A DNA stretch of 64,000 nucleotides, from NCBI RefSeq assembly GCF_017298635.1, contig NZ_CP071182.1, positions 434,001 through 498,000 of the forward strand, read 5' to 3'. The translations under genes were made by a program, and so were the position numbers. Source of the stretch: Paenalicyclobacillus mengziensis (GTDB taxonomy: Bacteria; Bacillota; Bacilli; Alicyclobacillales; Alicyclobacillaceae). Below are positions 6,191-14,971 of the stretch, piece by piece (position 1 is the stretch's first letter; each line of letters begins with the position of its first letter). Below the pieces are notes generated by a model. It was given only the letters and a program-made list of their open reading frames with translations, made no database searches and was not told the origin of the DNA.

Positions 6191-8083
6191 CTAAGGCTGA
6201 TTCAGGTATCCGTTAATGGCAGTCCACGCAGCACTGTTTTCGAGGCCGATGTGCCACAGTGATATACCTCTTAACCCGTATTCACGTGCAACGTTGAGCT
6301 TGTCCGTTAAACTCTGGGCGTTCTCATAATAAACAGTATGGGTACTATATCCCGATGTGTAAGTGAAATACGGTGCACTGTCTTTACTGTCCCATTTTGG
6401 TGCGATGTGATTCGCCGCAATGACCTTGTCAACCTGCGTCAGACTAAGCGCTGTGGTTGTCCCATCGTGCCAGTCGTATGCGTACACCGGAATACCAAGA
6501 ATGACATGATTTGCTGGGATGTTACTAACAGCGTACCGCACCACTTGTAAAACCCACCATAGCGGTGCAATTGCACCTGCTGGCCCGCCGGGGTAGGAGT
6601 AATCGTAGGCCATGACAATCACGTTATCCGTTGCGTGGCCGATAGCGCTGTAATTGTAACCGGTGCCAGCATGTGTCACGCCAGGAAGGTCCACATTCAA
6701 TTGTTTATCGACTTGGTGCAACTGTTGTTCGAGCGCACCGAGAAACGATACGAACGAGGCAGAACTCGATGGAGGGAGCATTTCAAAGTCAATGTTGACT
6801 CCCGCCAGTGAAGTGTTTTTGACGAGAGCTACGATGTCGGTGATTAATGCTTTTGTATCTACGGAATTGCTCAATAATTGTCCGGTCATTTTGCCATCAA
6901 AATTCCCGAGGGTATTACTGTAGTTATTGATGGTCACGTATGCATCCAGATGCTGCGTCTGCGCGTATGCCATCGCGGCAGGATAAAGCTGTCCGGAGAT
7001 GTTTCCCTGTGCGGTAATGCTGTAGTTAGGCGTGCTAAAAGCACGTACTTCAGGGTGAGATTCGAGGTCAGACAGGGAGAACGAACTTCCACCGTCGGAG
7101 GTGACGAACCCAAACAACAGCGGCGTCGATGATGAAGTCGATGATGAAGTCGATGATTTTACTGGCGAAGCGGATAACCACCACGTCTGGCCGTTCCAGG
7201 AGGTGTCGAAGCCTGATGCATTCAGGATTTCATCCACGTAGTAGATGGGGAAATAGACTGTCTCTTGCGCACTTTTGCCAGCGGCCGGATCGTGTGCAAC
7301 GTAATATGGCACCCGTCTGACAAGTCGTCCGTTGACGACAACGCTGGCAGGTCCAGCACCAACTGATATGGCAGCAAAATCTGCCTTGTTTTGCGTAGTC
7401 AACGTCCACGTATGCGTAACTGCATTCCAGGACTGTGTGATACCGACAGCTTCAAGGGCCTTACCAACGTACCAGATTGGCATAAAGGTGGTGAGATTGC
7501 TCCCATCAGAGGCAGCAAAGGCGAACGGTTTGGAAAAGGTCTTGGTGCCCACCTGAATCGTCTTCTGACTTTGCTGCAACGACGCTGCATGTGCATTCGG
7601 TTCAGTTGCAGCTCCGATGAATATGGAAGACCCAACAATTACAGCGCCAAGGAGCGTAGAGGCCACGGCTCGTATGTAGACTGGACGTCTTAGAATATGT
7701 CTAGTGTGAATATGTCTTCTATGACTATGTGTTGTTGTGCCAATGTGCCTGCTCTGAATGTGTTTCCTGCGAATGTGTCGAAGGCTTTTACATGTATTCA
7801 GGTTCTTTGCGACTTCGTTGCTTCTCTGCCTTCCCCGTGCATGAAGCCTTTGTTTGTGTCGGAAGTGGAACTGGAAGGCGCGTTTACGCCGCCTGTGCAA
7901 ATGACGTCGGCCGTCTCGACGTCTGGTTTCATCTTGCCGTAAAGGTACAGGTAGTTCTCGTAGTTTCTTCTGCGGCAAACCTCTCACCAATCTCTCTCGG
8001 GACTTTGAAACCATGGTAACAGCTTCTGCGAGGCCAGACCCGTAGCAATTGTTGGTTATCGAGGGTAAATTCGGGCGTATCAC
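6191..8083 (-). CDS. GH18-family glycoside hydrolase with stalk domains and a long basic N-terminal tail
   Basis: A 630-residue protein. Residues 1-137 are a very basic tail rich in His and Arg (RHIRRKHIQSRHI, HSHRRHIHTRHILRR). A hydrophobic segment at about 138-158 followed by AHA-A near 166 acts as signal peptide or anchor. Residues 170-310 hold copper-amine-oxidase-N-like stalk repeats (FMPIWYVGKALEAVG; YFPIYYVDEILNASG). A Ser/Thr linker near 315 precedes a GH18 barrel with the catalytic motif LAGVNIDFEML (DxxDxDxE equivalent, terminal Glu the proton donor) and a closing GLRGISLWHIGLEN strand. Such proteins cleave chitin-like or peptidoglycan glycans at the cell or spore surface. The GTG start at 8083 has only a weak ribosome site; ATG at 8014 is an alternative, and neither removes the basic tail. 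Confidence 0.85.
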   Translation of the reverse strand: MIRPNLPSITNNCYGSGLAEAVTMVSKSRERLVRGLPQKKLRELPVPLRQDETRRRDGRRHLHRRRKRAFQFHFRHKQRLHARGRQRSNEVAKNLNTCKSLRHIRRKHIQSRHIGTTTHSHRRHIHTRHILRRPVYIRAVASTLLGAVIVGSSIFIGAATEPNAHAASLQQSQKTIQVGTKTFSKPFAFAASDGSNLTTFMPIWYVGKALEAVGITQSWNAVTHTWTLTTQNKADFAAISVGAGPASVVVNGRLVRRVPYYVAHDPAAGKSAQETVYFPIYYVDEILNASGFDTSWNGQTWWLSASPVKSSTSSSTSSSTPLLFGFVTSDGGSSFSLSDLESHPEVRAFSTPNYSITAQGNISGQLYPAAMAYAQTQHLDAYVTINNYSNTLGNFDGKMTGQLLSNSVDTKALITDIVALVKNTSLAGVNIDFEMLPPSSSASFVSFLGALEQQLHQVDKQLNVDLPGVTHAGTGYNYSAIGHATDNVIVMAYDYSYPGGPAGAIAPLWWVLQVVRYAVSNIPANHVILGIPVYAYDWHDGTTTALSLTQVDKVIAANHIAPKWDSKDSAPYFTYTSGYSTHTVYYENAQSLTDKLNVAREYGLRGISLWHIGLENSAAWTAINGYLNQP

Positions 8084-8416
8084 ATTTTAGCTTTCACTTC
8101 CGTGCTCATAATTTCAAAATCATAGACACGAATTCAAAAATTCCGGTTATGCTCGAAGTCCTGGTTTACCTGCAATGAGCTCGGCATGTGAGCCAGTTCA
8201 GACCTTTCCTGAACGGTGCAACACCGGAAAACGGATAGCGTGTTTCAACGTGTTTCAACAGGAAGCTACTTTTTTAAAATATCTTTTTTGAAATATCTGT
8301 AGAATAATTTTACAAAAACATGGACTAAATTATGAAATCAGATTATTATTGAGCATATGAAAGTGTAAATATAACCATCTTACACTCTTACAGTCATGTT
8401 TACAGGGGGGCTTTAT
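8084..8416. other. intergenic region between divergent genes
   Basis: AT-rich stretch between the GH18 gene (-) and the first peptide-binding protein (+). It contains a tandem GTGTTTCAAC at 8240-8259 and an AAATATC-TTTTTT-GAAATATC near-repeat at 8277-8297. TAGAAT at 8300-8305 could be a -10 box but has no convincing -35 box. Nothing that encodes a protein was seen. Confidence 0.5.
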
Positions 8417-10012
8417 ATGAGAAATTGGAAAGCTGCAGCGGTTCTGTCTGTCTCATTGCCAGCCTTGGTTCTTGCCGTGGCGGGTTGTGGCACGAGCACG
8501 AATGCATCAACGAGCAAACCCTTAGTGATGTCTATCAATCACAATCCTGACAATCTCACCCCGGGACTCGGTTCCCTGGCTGCGGATGACGGGCCGGAGA
8601 GCCTGTTGAACGCACCACTCATTTACCTGGACCAGAACGATAAGTGGCAACCAGATTTGGCAACCAAGTGGACAGAGTCTGCGAATGGCCTGACATACAC
8701 CTTCACACTTAACCCCAAAGCCAAGTGGTCAGACGGTTCACCTGTCACTCCACAGGATGTTGTTTACACCTGGCACTACTACACGAACAAGAACATTCAT
8801 TTCACGTACGTCACCGGCTGGAACAAGGTAAAGGACGTCAAGGCTATCGGCAATAATCAGGTACAATTTACTTTAACATCACCGTACGCACCTTTCCTGT
8901 CCACTGTAGCATCTTCCTACATTGTCCCTCAGAAAACGTTTTCAAAATGGACTGCCAACCAGATTAACCATGGTCAGTATGATAGTAGTCCAGTCGGAGA
9001 TGGACCTTACATTTTGAAAAAATGGACACCCGATCAGGAACTGGACTTTGTGCCGAATCCGTACTGGTTTGGACCCAAAGTCAAGATTCAACACATCGTC
9101 TACCGTATCATCCCGGATTCAACGACCGCGTTTAACGAGTTGAAGGCAGGGAACCTGACCATCGGTACGATTCCGGCAGCAGACGTCAACCAGGCAAAAT
9201 CCTTAAACAGTCAGTTCAATCTGATTAAGCCGCTGAATGCGACGTATAACCAGGTTACGCCGATTGAGCATGGGTTTCTTAAAGACGTCAAGGTTCGTCA
9301 GGCTTTAGACTATGCGACCCCGCGCAGCAAGATTGTGACAGATATTTTGCATGGGATGGCAGTGCCTGCTGCCGACGACCAGGTGCCTGGAGGTTACTGG
9401 AACGACCCGAACGTGAAACCACGTGCTTTCGACCCGCAAAAGGCTGCAGCCATTCTGAAGGCAGACGGTTTTACGAAAGGAGCTGGCGGGTACCTCTACA
9501 AGAATGGGGTAAAGTTTGAGGTTCCAATTTGGACTGGGTCTACCAGCCATACCAATATTCTGATTGCACAAGTTATCTCCCAAGCTTGGAAGTCTATCGG
9601 TGTCGATGCACCTGTGAAAACCGCAGACTGGTCATTCATCTTTGGCCAGAATGGACCACAGTTCAACGGCAAGATGGAAGCGCTTTTGTTTAGCTGGGGG
9701 CAGGGTGTGTTCCCCGACGACACAATTGACTTCAATTCTAAGTACATCATCACATCGGCGACTTCACCCGGCGAAAATGCTGAACACTACAGCAATCCGC
9801 AGATGGATAAGCTGACGGTTGAGGGCACGACTCTGGCGTCGAAATCGGCACGTCAGAAAGTCTATTATCAAATCCAACAGTTGGAACACTCTACCGTTCC
9901 AATCATCTTCTTGTATTGGACGAAATCAGAAGTTGCTGTCTCGAAGAACCTGCACGGATATCAACAAACGGTCTTTGGTACGACACCCGTATGGGACTGG
10001 AGTCTCAGTTAA
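8417..10012 (+). CDS. peptide ABC transporter substrate-binding lipoprotein (family 5), system 1
   Basis: A 531-residue extracytoplasmic binding protein. The N-terminus has a lipoprotein signal with lipobox LAVAGC, so Cys is lipidated and the protein sits on the outer face of the membrane. SBP_bac_5 signatures include LNPKAKWSDGSPVTPQDVVYTW and, near the end, the segment that closes the cleft (FLYWTKSEVAVSKNLHGYQ). It starts at ATG 8417 behind AGGGGGG. Permease genes follow at 10089 and 11123, but no ATPase genes. The neighbourhood of murein-peptide enzymes suggests muropeptides or cell-wall peptides as cargo; this is inference. Confidence 0.9.
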   Translation: MRNWKAAAVLSVSLPALVLAVAGCGTSTNASTSKPLVMSINHNPDNLTPGLGSLAADDGPESLLNAPLIYLDQNDKWQPDLATKWTESANGLTYTFTLNPKAKWSDGSPVTPQDVVYTWHYYTNKNIHFTYVTGWNKVKDVKAIGNNQVQFTLTSPYAPFLSTVASSYIVPQKTFSKWTANQINHGQYDSSPVGDGPYILKKWTPDQELDFVPNPYWFGPKVKIQHIVYRIIPDSTTAFNELKAGNLTIGTIPAADVNQAKSLNSQFNLIKPLNATYNQVTPIEHGFLKDVKVRQALDYATPRSKIVTDILHGMAVPAADDQVPGGYWNDPNVKPRAFDPQKAAAILKADGFTKGAGGYLYKNGVKFEVPIWTGSTSHTNILIAQVISQAWKSIGVDAPVKTADWSFIFGQNGPQFNGKMEALLFSWGQGVFPDDTIDFNSKYIITSATSPGENAEHYSNPQMDKLTVEGTTLASKSARQKVYYQIQQLEHSTVPIIFLYWTKSEVAVSKNLHGYQQTVFGTTPVWDWSLS

Positions 10013-10036
10013 TTGACGTAGCATCGTACCGCTTGC

Positions 10037-10059
10037 GGGGTACATCCACGATGTACCCC
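10037..10059 (+). terminator. intercistronic hairpin after binding-protein gene
   Basis: Perfect 10-bp arms GGGGTACATC / GATGTACCCC with loop CAC, followed by CTTCATTCTTTGTTTT. Between a binding-protein gene and its permease genes such hairpins commonly terminate part of the transcripts or protect the upstream mRNA, giving more binding protein than permease. Confidence 0.7.
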
Positions 10060-10088
10060 CTTCATTCTTTGTTTTGGGGGACAACGCG

Positions 10089-11042
10089 ATGGCTGCATAC
10101 ACGATGCGCAGGATTCTCGAAGCCATTCCACTTCTCTTTCTGATTACAATCGTGACCTACCTGCTGATGAGCATCACTCCAGGCGGCCCCTTGGCTGTGT
10201 ATCTGCACAACCCAAAAGTCACTCCCGCACAGATTCAGGCACTAGAAGTTCAGATGGGGCTGAACAAACCCTGGTATATCCAATACTTTGACTGGCTTTG
10301 GGCTTTGCTCCACGGCAATTGGGGATACAGCTACTTCTCAGGGTTGCCTGTGATGAAACTGATTGGGCAGCGTTTGCCGAACACCCTCATCTTAATGGGA
10401 GCGGCATTCATTCTGTCGCTCGGTCTCGGGTTGCCGCTTGGTATATACGTTGCGAGGCATCAGTACTCGTTTCGCGATCATGCTCTGTCGTTCTTTTCAT
10501 TTTTTGCGTGGGCCATGCCAAGCTTCTTCTTCGGGGTCGTTCTCCAGACGGTATTCGCCGTTGACCTGCATTGGTTACCTGTATCAGGAATGTACACAGC
10601 ATATGGTCCCCACACTTTTTTGGACCTGCTGAGGCACCTCATTTTGCCTGCCACCGTACTTGGGTTGGGAAGTCTTGCGAGTTGGAGTCGGTTTGTGCGA
10701 GCGGGTATCCTCGATGTCCTGCACAAGGACTTCATTCGGACGGCACACGCGAAGGGCCTGTCGGAACGAGTTGTGATTGTCCGACATGCGCTCAAAAATG
10801 CGCTCCTGCCTATCATCACCATCATTGGCATGGATTTGCCAGGGTTCTTTGGCGGAGCAGTTATTACAGAACAAATCTTCTCCTGGCCAGGGATGGGGAG
10901 GCTATTTCTCAGTTCTCTCAACAACAGGGACTATCCGGTTCAAATGGCCGGTCTCTTGATTGGGGCAATGTTGCTGATTCTTGGTAATCTCCTGGCAGAC
11001 CTTGCATACGGATTTCTCGATCCGAGAATCAAGTACGACTGA
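10089..11042 (+). CDS. peptide ABC transporter permease, DppB type, system 1
   Basis: A 317-residue inner membrane protein with the DppB/OppB layout: an N-terminal membrane helix (AIPLLFLITIVTYLLM), ITPGGPL and an extracytoplasmic part, then five further helices. The EAA loop that docks on the ATPase is DFIRTAHAKGLSERVVIVRHALKNALLPIIT. GGAVITEQIFSWPGMGRL is the typical C-terminal family segment. ATG 10089 has GGGGG eight bases ahead; a TTG at 10074 is less likely. It pairs with the DppC-type gene downstream. Confidence 0.9.
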   Translation: MAAYTMRRILEAIPLLFLITIVTYLLMSITPGGPLAVYLHNPKVTPAQIQALEVQMGLNKPWYIQYFDWLWALLHGNWGYSYFSGLPVMKLIGQRLPNTLILMGAAFILSLGLGLPLGIYVARHQYSFRDHALSFFSFFAWAMPSFFFGVVLQTVFAVDLHWLPVSGMYTAYGPHTFLDLLRHLILPATVLGLGSLASWSRFVRAGILDVLHKDFIRTAHAKGLSERVVIVRHALKNALLPIITIIGMDLPGFFGGAVITEQIFSWPGMGRLFLSSLNNRDYPVQMAGLLIGAMLLILGNLLADLAYGFLDPRIKYD

Positions 11043-11122
11043 TGCAGGGCGCGGCCCATTGATTGGAACGGACTCGGCGAGAGGAGGGTAGATGGGTCCC
11101 GCACCATGGGAACCAGACACCA

Positions 11123-12058
11123 ATGGCAGAACTTGAAACGACAGTGATGGACAGACGTGACGCTGAGAATCCAACACCGAAAACACCGAAAAGGGAGACG
11201 AGGCGGTTCATTGCGCTGCGTCGCTTTTTCCGGCACCGATTAGCGCTGATAGGCACAATTATATTGATTATCATGGTGCTCGCGTCCATTATCGCACCGC
11301 TTCTTGACCCACAAAGCCCATGGACGCAGCATTTGACAGATACCCTTGCAGGACCAAGTGCTGCTCATCCGCTTGGGACCGACGACCTCGGGCGGGATGT
11401 GCTGGCACGGCTTTTATACGGCGGGCGGATCTCATTTGTGGTCGGCTTTGGGTCGATGCTTATCTCCACTACCATTGGAACGTTGTTCGGCGCAATCTCC
11501 GGTTTTTTAGGCGGCGCATGGGATCACCTCATGATGCGCTTTGTCGACTTGATGTTATCCTTCCCTGCGATATTTTTGCTCCTTGTCGTATTGAACCTGC
11601 TTGGCGGTCAGGCATCGGTAGCCCTGATGGTGATGTATCTCGGCATTTTTGGCTGGGGAGGATTAGCACGTATCGTCCGCGCACAGGTCCTTTCTGTCAA
11701 AGAACTCGATTTTATTGTGGCGTCAAGAATGGGCGGCGCGCGGCCCTGGCGTATTTTGGCTCGACATGTATTGCCAAACATTATGGCTCCAGTCTGGGTA
11801 TCAACGGCATTCGCCATGGGTGGAAGTATGCTGGCCGAAGCTTCACTCGATTTCCTTGGTTTTGGTTTGTCACCAAGCATTCCGTCTTGGGGAAACATGT
11901 TGGATGATGCCCAGAACTACATCGGGTCGAATCCGATGATGATCTTGATACCTGGGATCACCATAACAATTGCAGTGGTTGCTATTAACTTTGTCGGCGA
12001 TGGGCTAAGGGATGCTCTCGACCCGCAGTCTAGCGTTGGCATGCAACGCATCGGATGA
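11123..12058 (+). CDS. peptide ABC transporter permease, DppC type, system 1
   Basis: A roughly 311-residue second permease subunit: a basic N-terminus, a first helix (LALIGTIILIIMVLASIIAPLL), the periplasmic HPLGTDDLGRDVLARLLYGGR signature of DppC proteins, and an EAA loop (DFIVASRMGGARPWRILARHVLPNIMAP). The start is uncertain. The best ribosome site (GAGAGGAGGG, 11079-11088) serves ATG 11092, which is in another frame and opens only a 14-codon ORF ending TGA at 11134; in the dppC frame the candidates are TTG 11063, ATG 11123 and ATG 11147. The mini-ORF may couple translation into dppC. Confidence 0.85.
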   Translation: MAELETTVMDRRDAENPTPKTPKRETRRFIALRRFFRHRLALIGTIILIIMVLASIIAPLLDPQSPWTQHLTDTLAGPSAAHPLGTDDLGRDVLARLLYGGRISFVVGFGSMLISTTIGTLFGAISGFLGGAWDHLMMRFVDLMLSFPAIFLLLVVLNLLGGQASVALMVMYLGIFGWGGLARIVRAQVLSVKELDFIVASRMGGARPWRILARHVLPNIMAPVWVSTAFAMGGSMLAEASLDFLGFGLSPSIPSWGNMLDDAQNYIGSNPMMILIPGITITIAVVAINFVGDGLRDALDPQSSVGMQRIG

Positions 12059-12065
12059 ACGGCTA

Positions 12066-12145
12066 CCTGTTTCTGGGCGTGGCAACAGCCACGAAAACGG
12101 CAACAGGCTCGGCAACGGCAACAGCCACGGCACAGCCAGACGGTC
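12066..12145. repeat. low-complexity GGCAACGGCAACAG-type repeat
   Basis: Imperfect copies of GGCAACAG(CCACG) follow the stop codon of the DppC-type gene. The open frames through it (such as 12055-12237) translate into Thr-Ala runs and show no gene features. It is one of several short tandem duplications behind stop codons in this window. Confidence 0.6.
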
Positions 12146-12267
12146 AGGAGAAGGCGAGAAGAGCAGGTCACCAAGTTTGCCAAACGGCGGCACAAGGCCT
12201 CTTGCTATCGCCGCGGCTTGCGGTGAAACTCATGTGACCTGCTTTACATGAGAAGGTCTTTTAAAAC

Positions 12268-13731
12268 TCAACGAGGAAATAGGGATGCACCACTCGTCAG
12301 AGCTTCTAAATACGTCTTGCCACTCGCCATGTGGATGTCCAGCGTTGAGACCATGACTTCATTGACCGGGACAGACCTCATCCCTTCGCTGTTAGACTCC
12401 GAATAGCCAGCGAAGTCGTGAATCATGTAGTGATGCCCCTTACGATAACCGAGATACATCATGGTGTGGCCGGGCATGTACAGCGGATCGCCGGGCGAGA
12501 GCGACTTCAACAGTTCCGTACGCTCCTCGAATGTTGCTTCCTCCGGAATGGGCAAGCGGTTCGGTAATGATTCCTCCTGCTTATGTGCATCGCGCGGTAG
12601 CTGAATACCAATGGTTCGATAACTGTCCATGATGAGACTTGAACAATCGTGATTGCCAAAGCTGTCTCCCCACCCGTAGCGCTCCCCAAGGAGTGAAAAT
12701 GCGGAATTGACCACGGCTTCCCTTGTGTACGGTCGAAAACCGACTGACAGGGGAGCAACCACACCGACAAGGGCCCTTCTCACTTCGAGCCAACCATCCC
12801 TGTTTCGAACTGGATAATAGATGGCCGCGTTGCCTGCGATGTTCTGGTTCCCCAACCCTTGCTGGTCTTCACAGAGCGGCAGGTATGCGCCAAACTCAAG
12901 CCGTTTCAAAGACACCGCCTCATCGTACGGTGCGACTTGGGTGTAGATGCTGTTTGCGAGCGGGATAAGGAATCTGTTTGCTCCAGCGTCGTTTGTGATG
13001 CCTGACCACTTCACGAATTCTTCTGCAGTCGTGCGCGCGATGTGCTCTGCAAGCACCCAACCGCTGTACGTCTCGGAGACAACGTAATACCACTCGTTGT
13101 CGCTTGTCTGAAGGACAATCAAAACAGGCTCAAAGGTGTGCAAGGCTGTGTCCTGGAAGCGGTCAAACTCCCGATCCGTTGGCGTGCGAAACCCCGGTGC
13201 AGCCATTGGAAACCGTCGTAAATTTGCGCGACTTACTGAAAAACCTGGCTGGACAGGTAGCACCGCAGTTGCTCCGAGACTGTTATCGGCTACGGGGTGG
13301 GCACTCTGAATCTTGGCTTTCAGGGAATCCCAGAAAGCGCGCGTAAATTCATGACCATCCGCGCCGTACAAGATATCCTCCGTTGTCGGCAGGACCGGAC
13401 GCGGGACCGGCACCTGTTTCGCGCTGTCGCTTTGTGGAAAAGTCGCGCTTGTATCGTTCGTTTCGGATTCGCTGTGTGCAGCGTTCGCTTCGGATGCACC
13501 GCTCCATCTTCGCCACAAGTCTAACAGCACGTTCATAGCATTCGAGTGCTCCCGAATGTGTTGCTGGAGTGTGGAACGATGTTCTGACTGGTCGATTGTA
13601 GCGTGGTCTACACCCACCCAGAAAGCCGGCGACAGCATTTCCATCGTGACGTCCGGCAACAAGGCTGTCTCAACCAGTGGATAGCCGCCGAAGCGGGCGT
13701 TGCCAAGGTTCTCCATGTTGTGCTCACTCAC
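12268..13731 (-). CDS. ykfC: NlpC/P60 peptidase of the YkfC type (muropeptide endopeptidase)
   Basis: A 487-residue protein with a long N-terminal region, SH3-like domains in the middle and a C-terminal NlpC/P60 domain. The catalytic Cys is in GNHDCSSLIMDSYR; His residues lie in MPGHTMMYLG and YMIHDFAG, as in YkfC, which cuts the D-Glu/diamino-acid bond of murein tripeptides with free N-terminal L-Ala. No signal peptide is seen, so it should be cytoplasmic. Its GTG start follows AAGGAG and overlaps the end of the YkfB-like gene by 8 bases, giving a tight two-gene operon. Longer than B. subtilis YkfC because of the N-terminal region. The activity is inferred from family and partner. Confidence 0.85.
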   Translation of the reverse strand: MSEHNMENLGNARFGGYPLVETALLPDVTMEMLSPAFWVGVDHATIDQSEHRSTLQQHIREHSNAMNVLLDLWRRWSGASEANAAHSESETNDTSATFPQSDSAKQVPVPRPVLPTTEDILYGADGHEFTRAFWDSLKAKIQSAHPVADNSLGATAVLPVQPGFSVSRANLRRFPMAAPGFRTPTDREFDRFQDTALHTFEPVLIVLQTSDNEWYYVVSETYSGWVLAEHIARTTAEEFVKWSGITNDAGANRFLIPLANSIYTQVAPYDEAVSLKRLEFGAYLPLCEDQQGLGNQNIAGNAAIYYPVRNRDGWLEVRRALVGVVAPLSVGFRPYTREAVVNSAFSLLGERYGWGDSFGNHDCSSLIMDSYRTIGIQLPRDAHKQEESLPNRLPIPEEATFEERTELLKSLSPGDPLYMPGHTMMYLGYRKGHHYMIHDFAGYSESNSEGMRSVPVNEVMVSTLDIHMASGKTYLEALTSGASLFPR

Positions 13732-14815
13732 TGTGATTCACTCCTTTGTCGTCGAATACCACGCCAAGGCCTACGCGGTCTGTAAAACGCAGTTCTCCGT
13801 TCTCGTATCGAGGTCCGCCTGAAGACTGTGTCTCGGCAAGAAAATACGCTGCATCAAGGTCTTTGTAGCGACTGCCAAATGCTTCGGCGAGTGTGGCAGC
13901 GGCTGTGACAGAAGCAGGTCCCTCCATCATACTTCCGACCATCCAATCGAGTCCGGCACTTTCAATCTCTCGTACCATGCGTATGGCTGGGTAAAGTCCT
14001 CCGGTTTTCATCAGTTTCAGATTGATGATATGTGCCGCTTGCAGATGAAGCACGTGGCGCAGGTCATAAACGTCGAACACGCTTTCATCTGCCGCGATGG
14101 GAAGTGGACTGTGCACTGTGACTTCGCGAAGACCGAGGAGGTCCTTCATGTACACGGGTTGTTCCACAAATTCCACGTCGTAGCGGGCCAACTGTTCGAT
14201 GTAAATTATGCTCTCTTTTACGCTCCATGCTTGATTGGCGTCAACCCGAAGCGGCATGTCTGGTCCCAGCGCTTGACGAATCCGCTCCACCCGGACGGCA
14301 TCTTGCCCGTCCCGTCCTCCGAGTTTGATCTTGAGGAACCGGAACCCGGCTTTTGTGAGTGTCAAGGCCTGTTGCTCCATTGCTTCCGGCGTGTTGAGGC
14401 TCACAGTCGCGTCTGTTGCGACGGCACTAAGTGGACGGTTATTCAGATGATGTGCCAGCGATAGGCCACGCTTTTTCGCATAGATGTCGTGCATGGCGAT
14501 GTCGACAGCGGCCTTTGCTGCGTTGTTATATACCACAGACTTTTGAATGGCCTCAAACATTGCAGTTTCATCATCAACATCAACTGCAAGTAGTGCTGGC
14601 AATACGAACTCAGTCAGTGCGGCCTCAATCGATTGCCGTGTCTCCCCGGTGATTTTTGCCGTCGGAGAAGCGGAGCCAAAGCCTTGCAGCCCGTCGTCCG
14701 TTTCAATCAAAACGCGAATGTCCTGTACCGAATACGCTGAACGAAGGGATGTGTGAAATGGTGTGGACAGTGGTAAATCCACAGTCCAGATTGCTGTATT
14801 TTGAATGCGAGCCAT
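13724..14815 (-). CDS. ykfB: L-Ala-D/L-Glu epimerase (YkfB-like, enolase superfamily)
   Basis: A 363-residue muconate-lactonizing/mandelate-racemase-type protein. The catalytic residues of dipeptide epimerases are present: FLKIKLGGR (the K-x-K acid/base), metal ligands RVDANQ, EFVEQP and AADES, and the opposite lysine in INLKLMKTGG. YkfB turns L-Ala-D-Glu from murein into L-Ala-L-Glu for ordinary peptidases. The ATG has GAGGAGGT seven bases upstream and the gene heads the two-gene operon with the YkfC-like peptidase. No signal peptide: cytoplasmic. It is transcribed away from the serine hydrolase gene at 14972. Confidence 0.92.
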   Translation of the reverse strand: MARIQNTAIWTVDLPLSTPFHTSLRSAYSVQDIRVLIETDDGLQGFGSASPTAKITGETRQSIEAALTEFVLPALLAVDVDDETAMFEAIQKSVVYNNAAKAAVDIAMHDIYAKKRGLSLAHHLNNRPLSAVATDATVSLNTPEAMEQQALTLTKAGFRFLKIKLGGRDGQDAVRVERIRQALGPDMPLRVDANQAWSVKESIIYIEQLARYDVEFVEQPVYMKDLLGLREVTVHSPLPIAADESVFDVYDLRHVLHLQAAHIINLKLMKTGGLYPAIRMVREIESAGLDWMVGSMMEGPASVTAAATLAEAFGSRYKDLDAAYFLAETQSSGGPRYENGELRFTDRVGLGVVFDDKGVNHSE

Positions 14816-14971
14816 CGTTCATACCTCCTCTATCCCTTTAGTTTTACATATTAATTTTGGAATTCCTGTGTTATCGGACATCTATTCTGAAAAATATTTT
14901 ATAATGAATTATATATCGTAAAAAAATATACTAAGCATATACAGCTGTGCTCTGTGATGAGGGGGATAACA

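Noticed and set aside
12055..12237. Small ORF after dppC
   Set aside because: Thr-Ala-rich low-complexity translation of a DNA repeat, no ribosome site.
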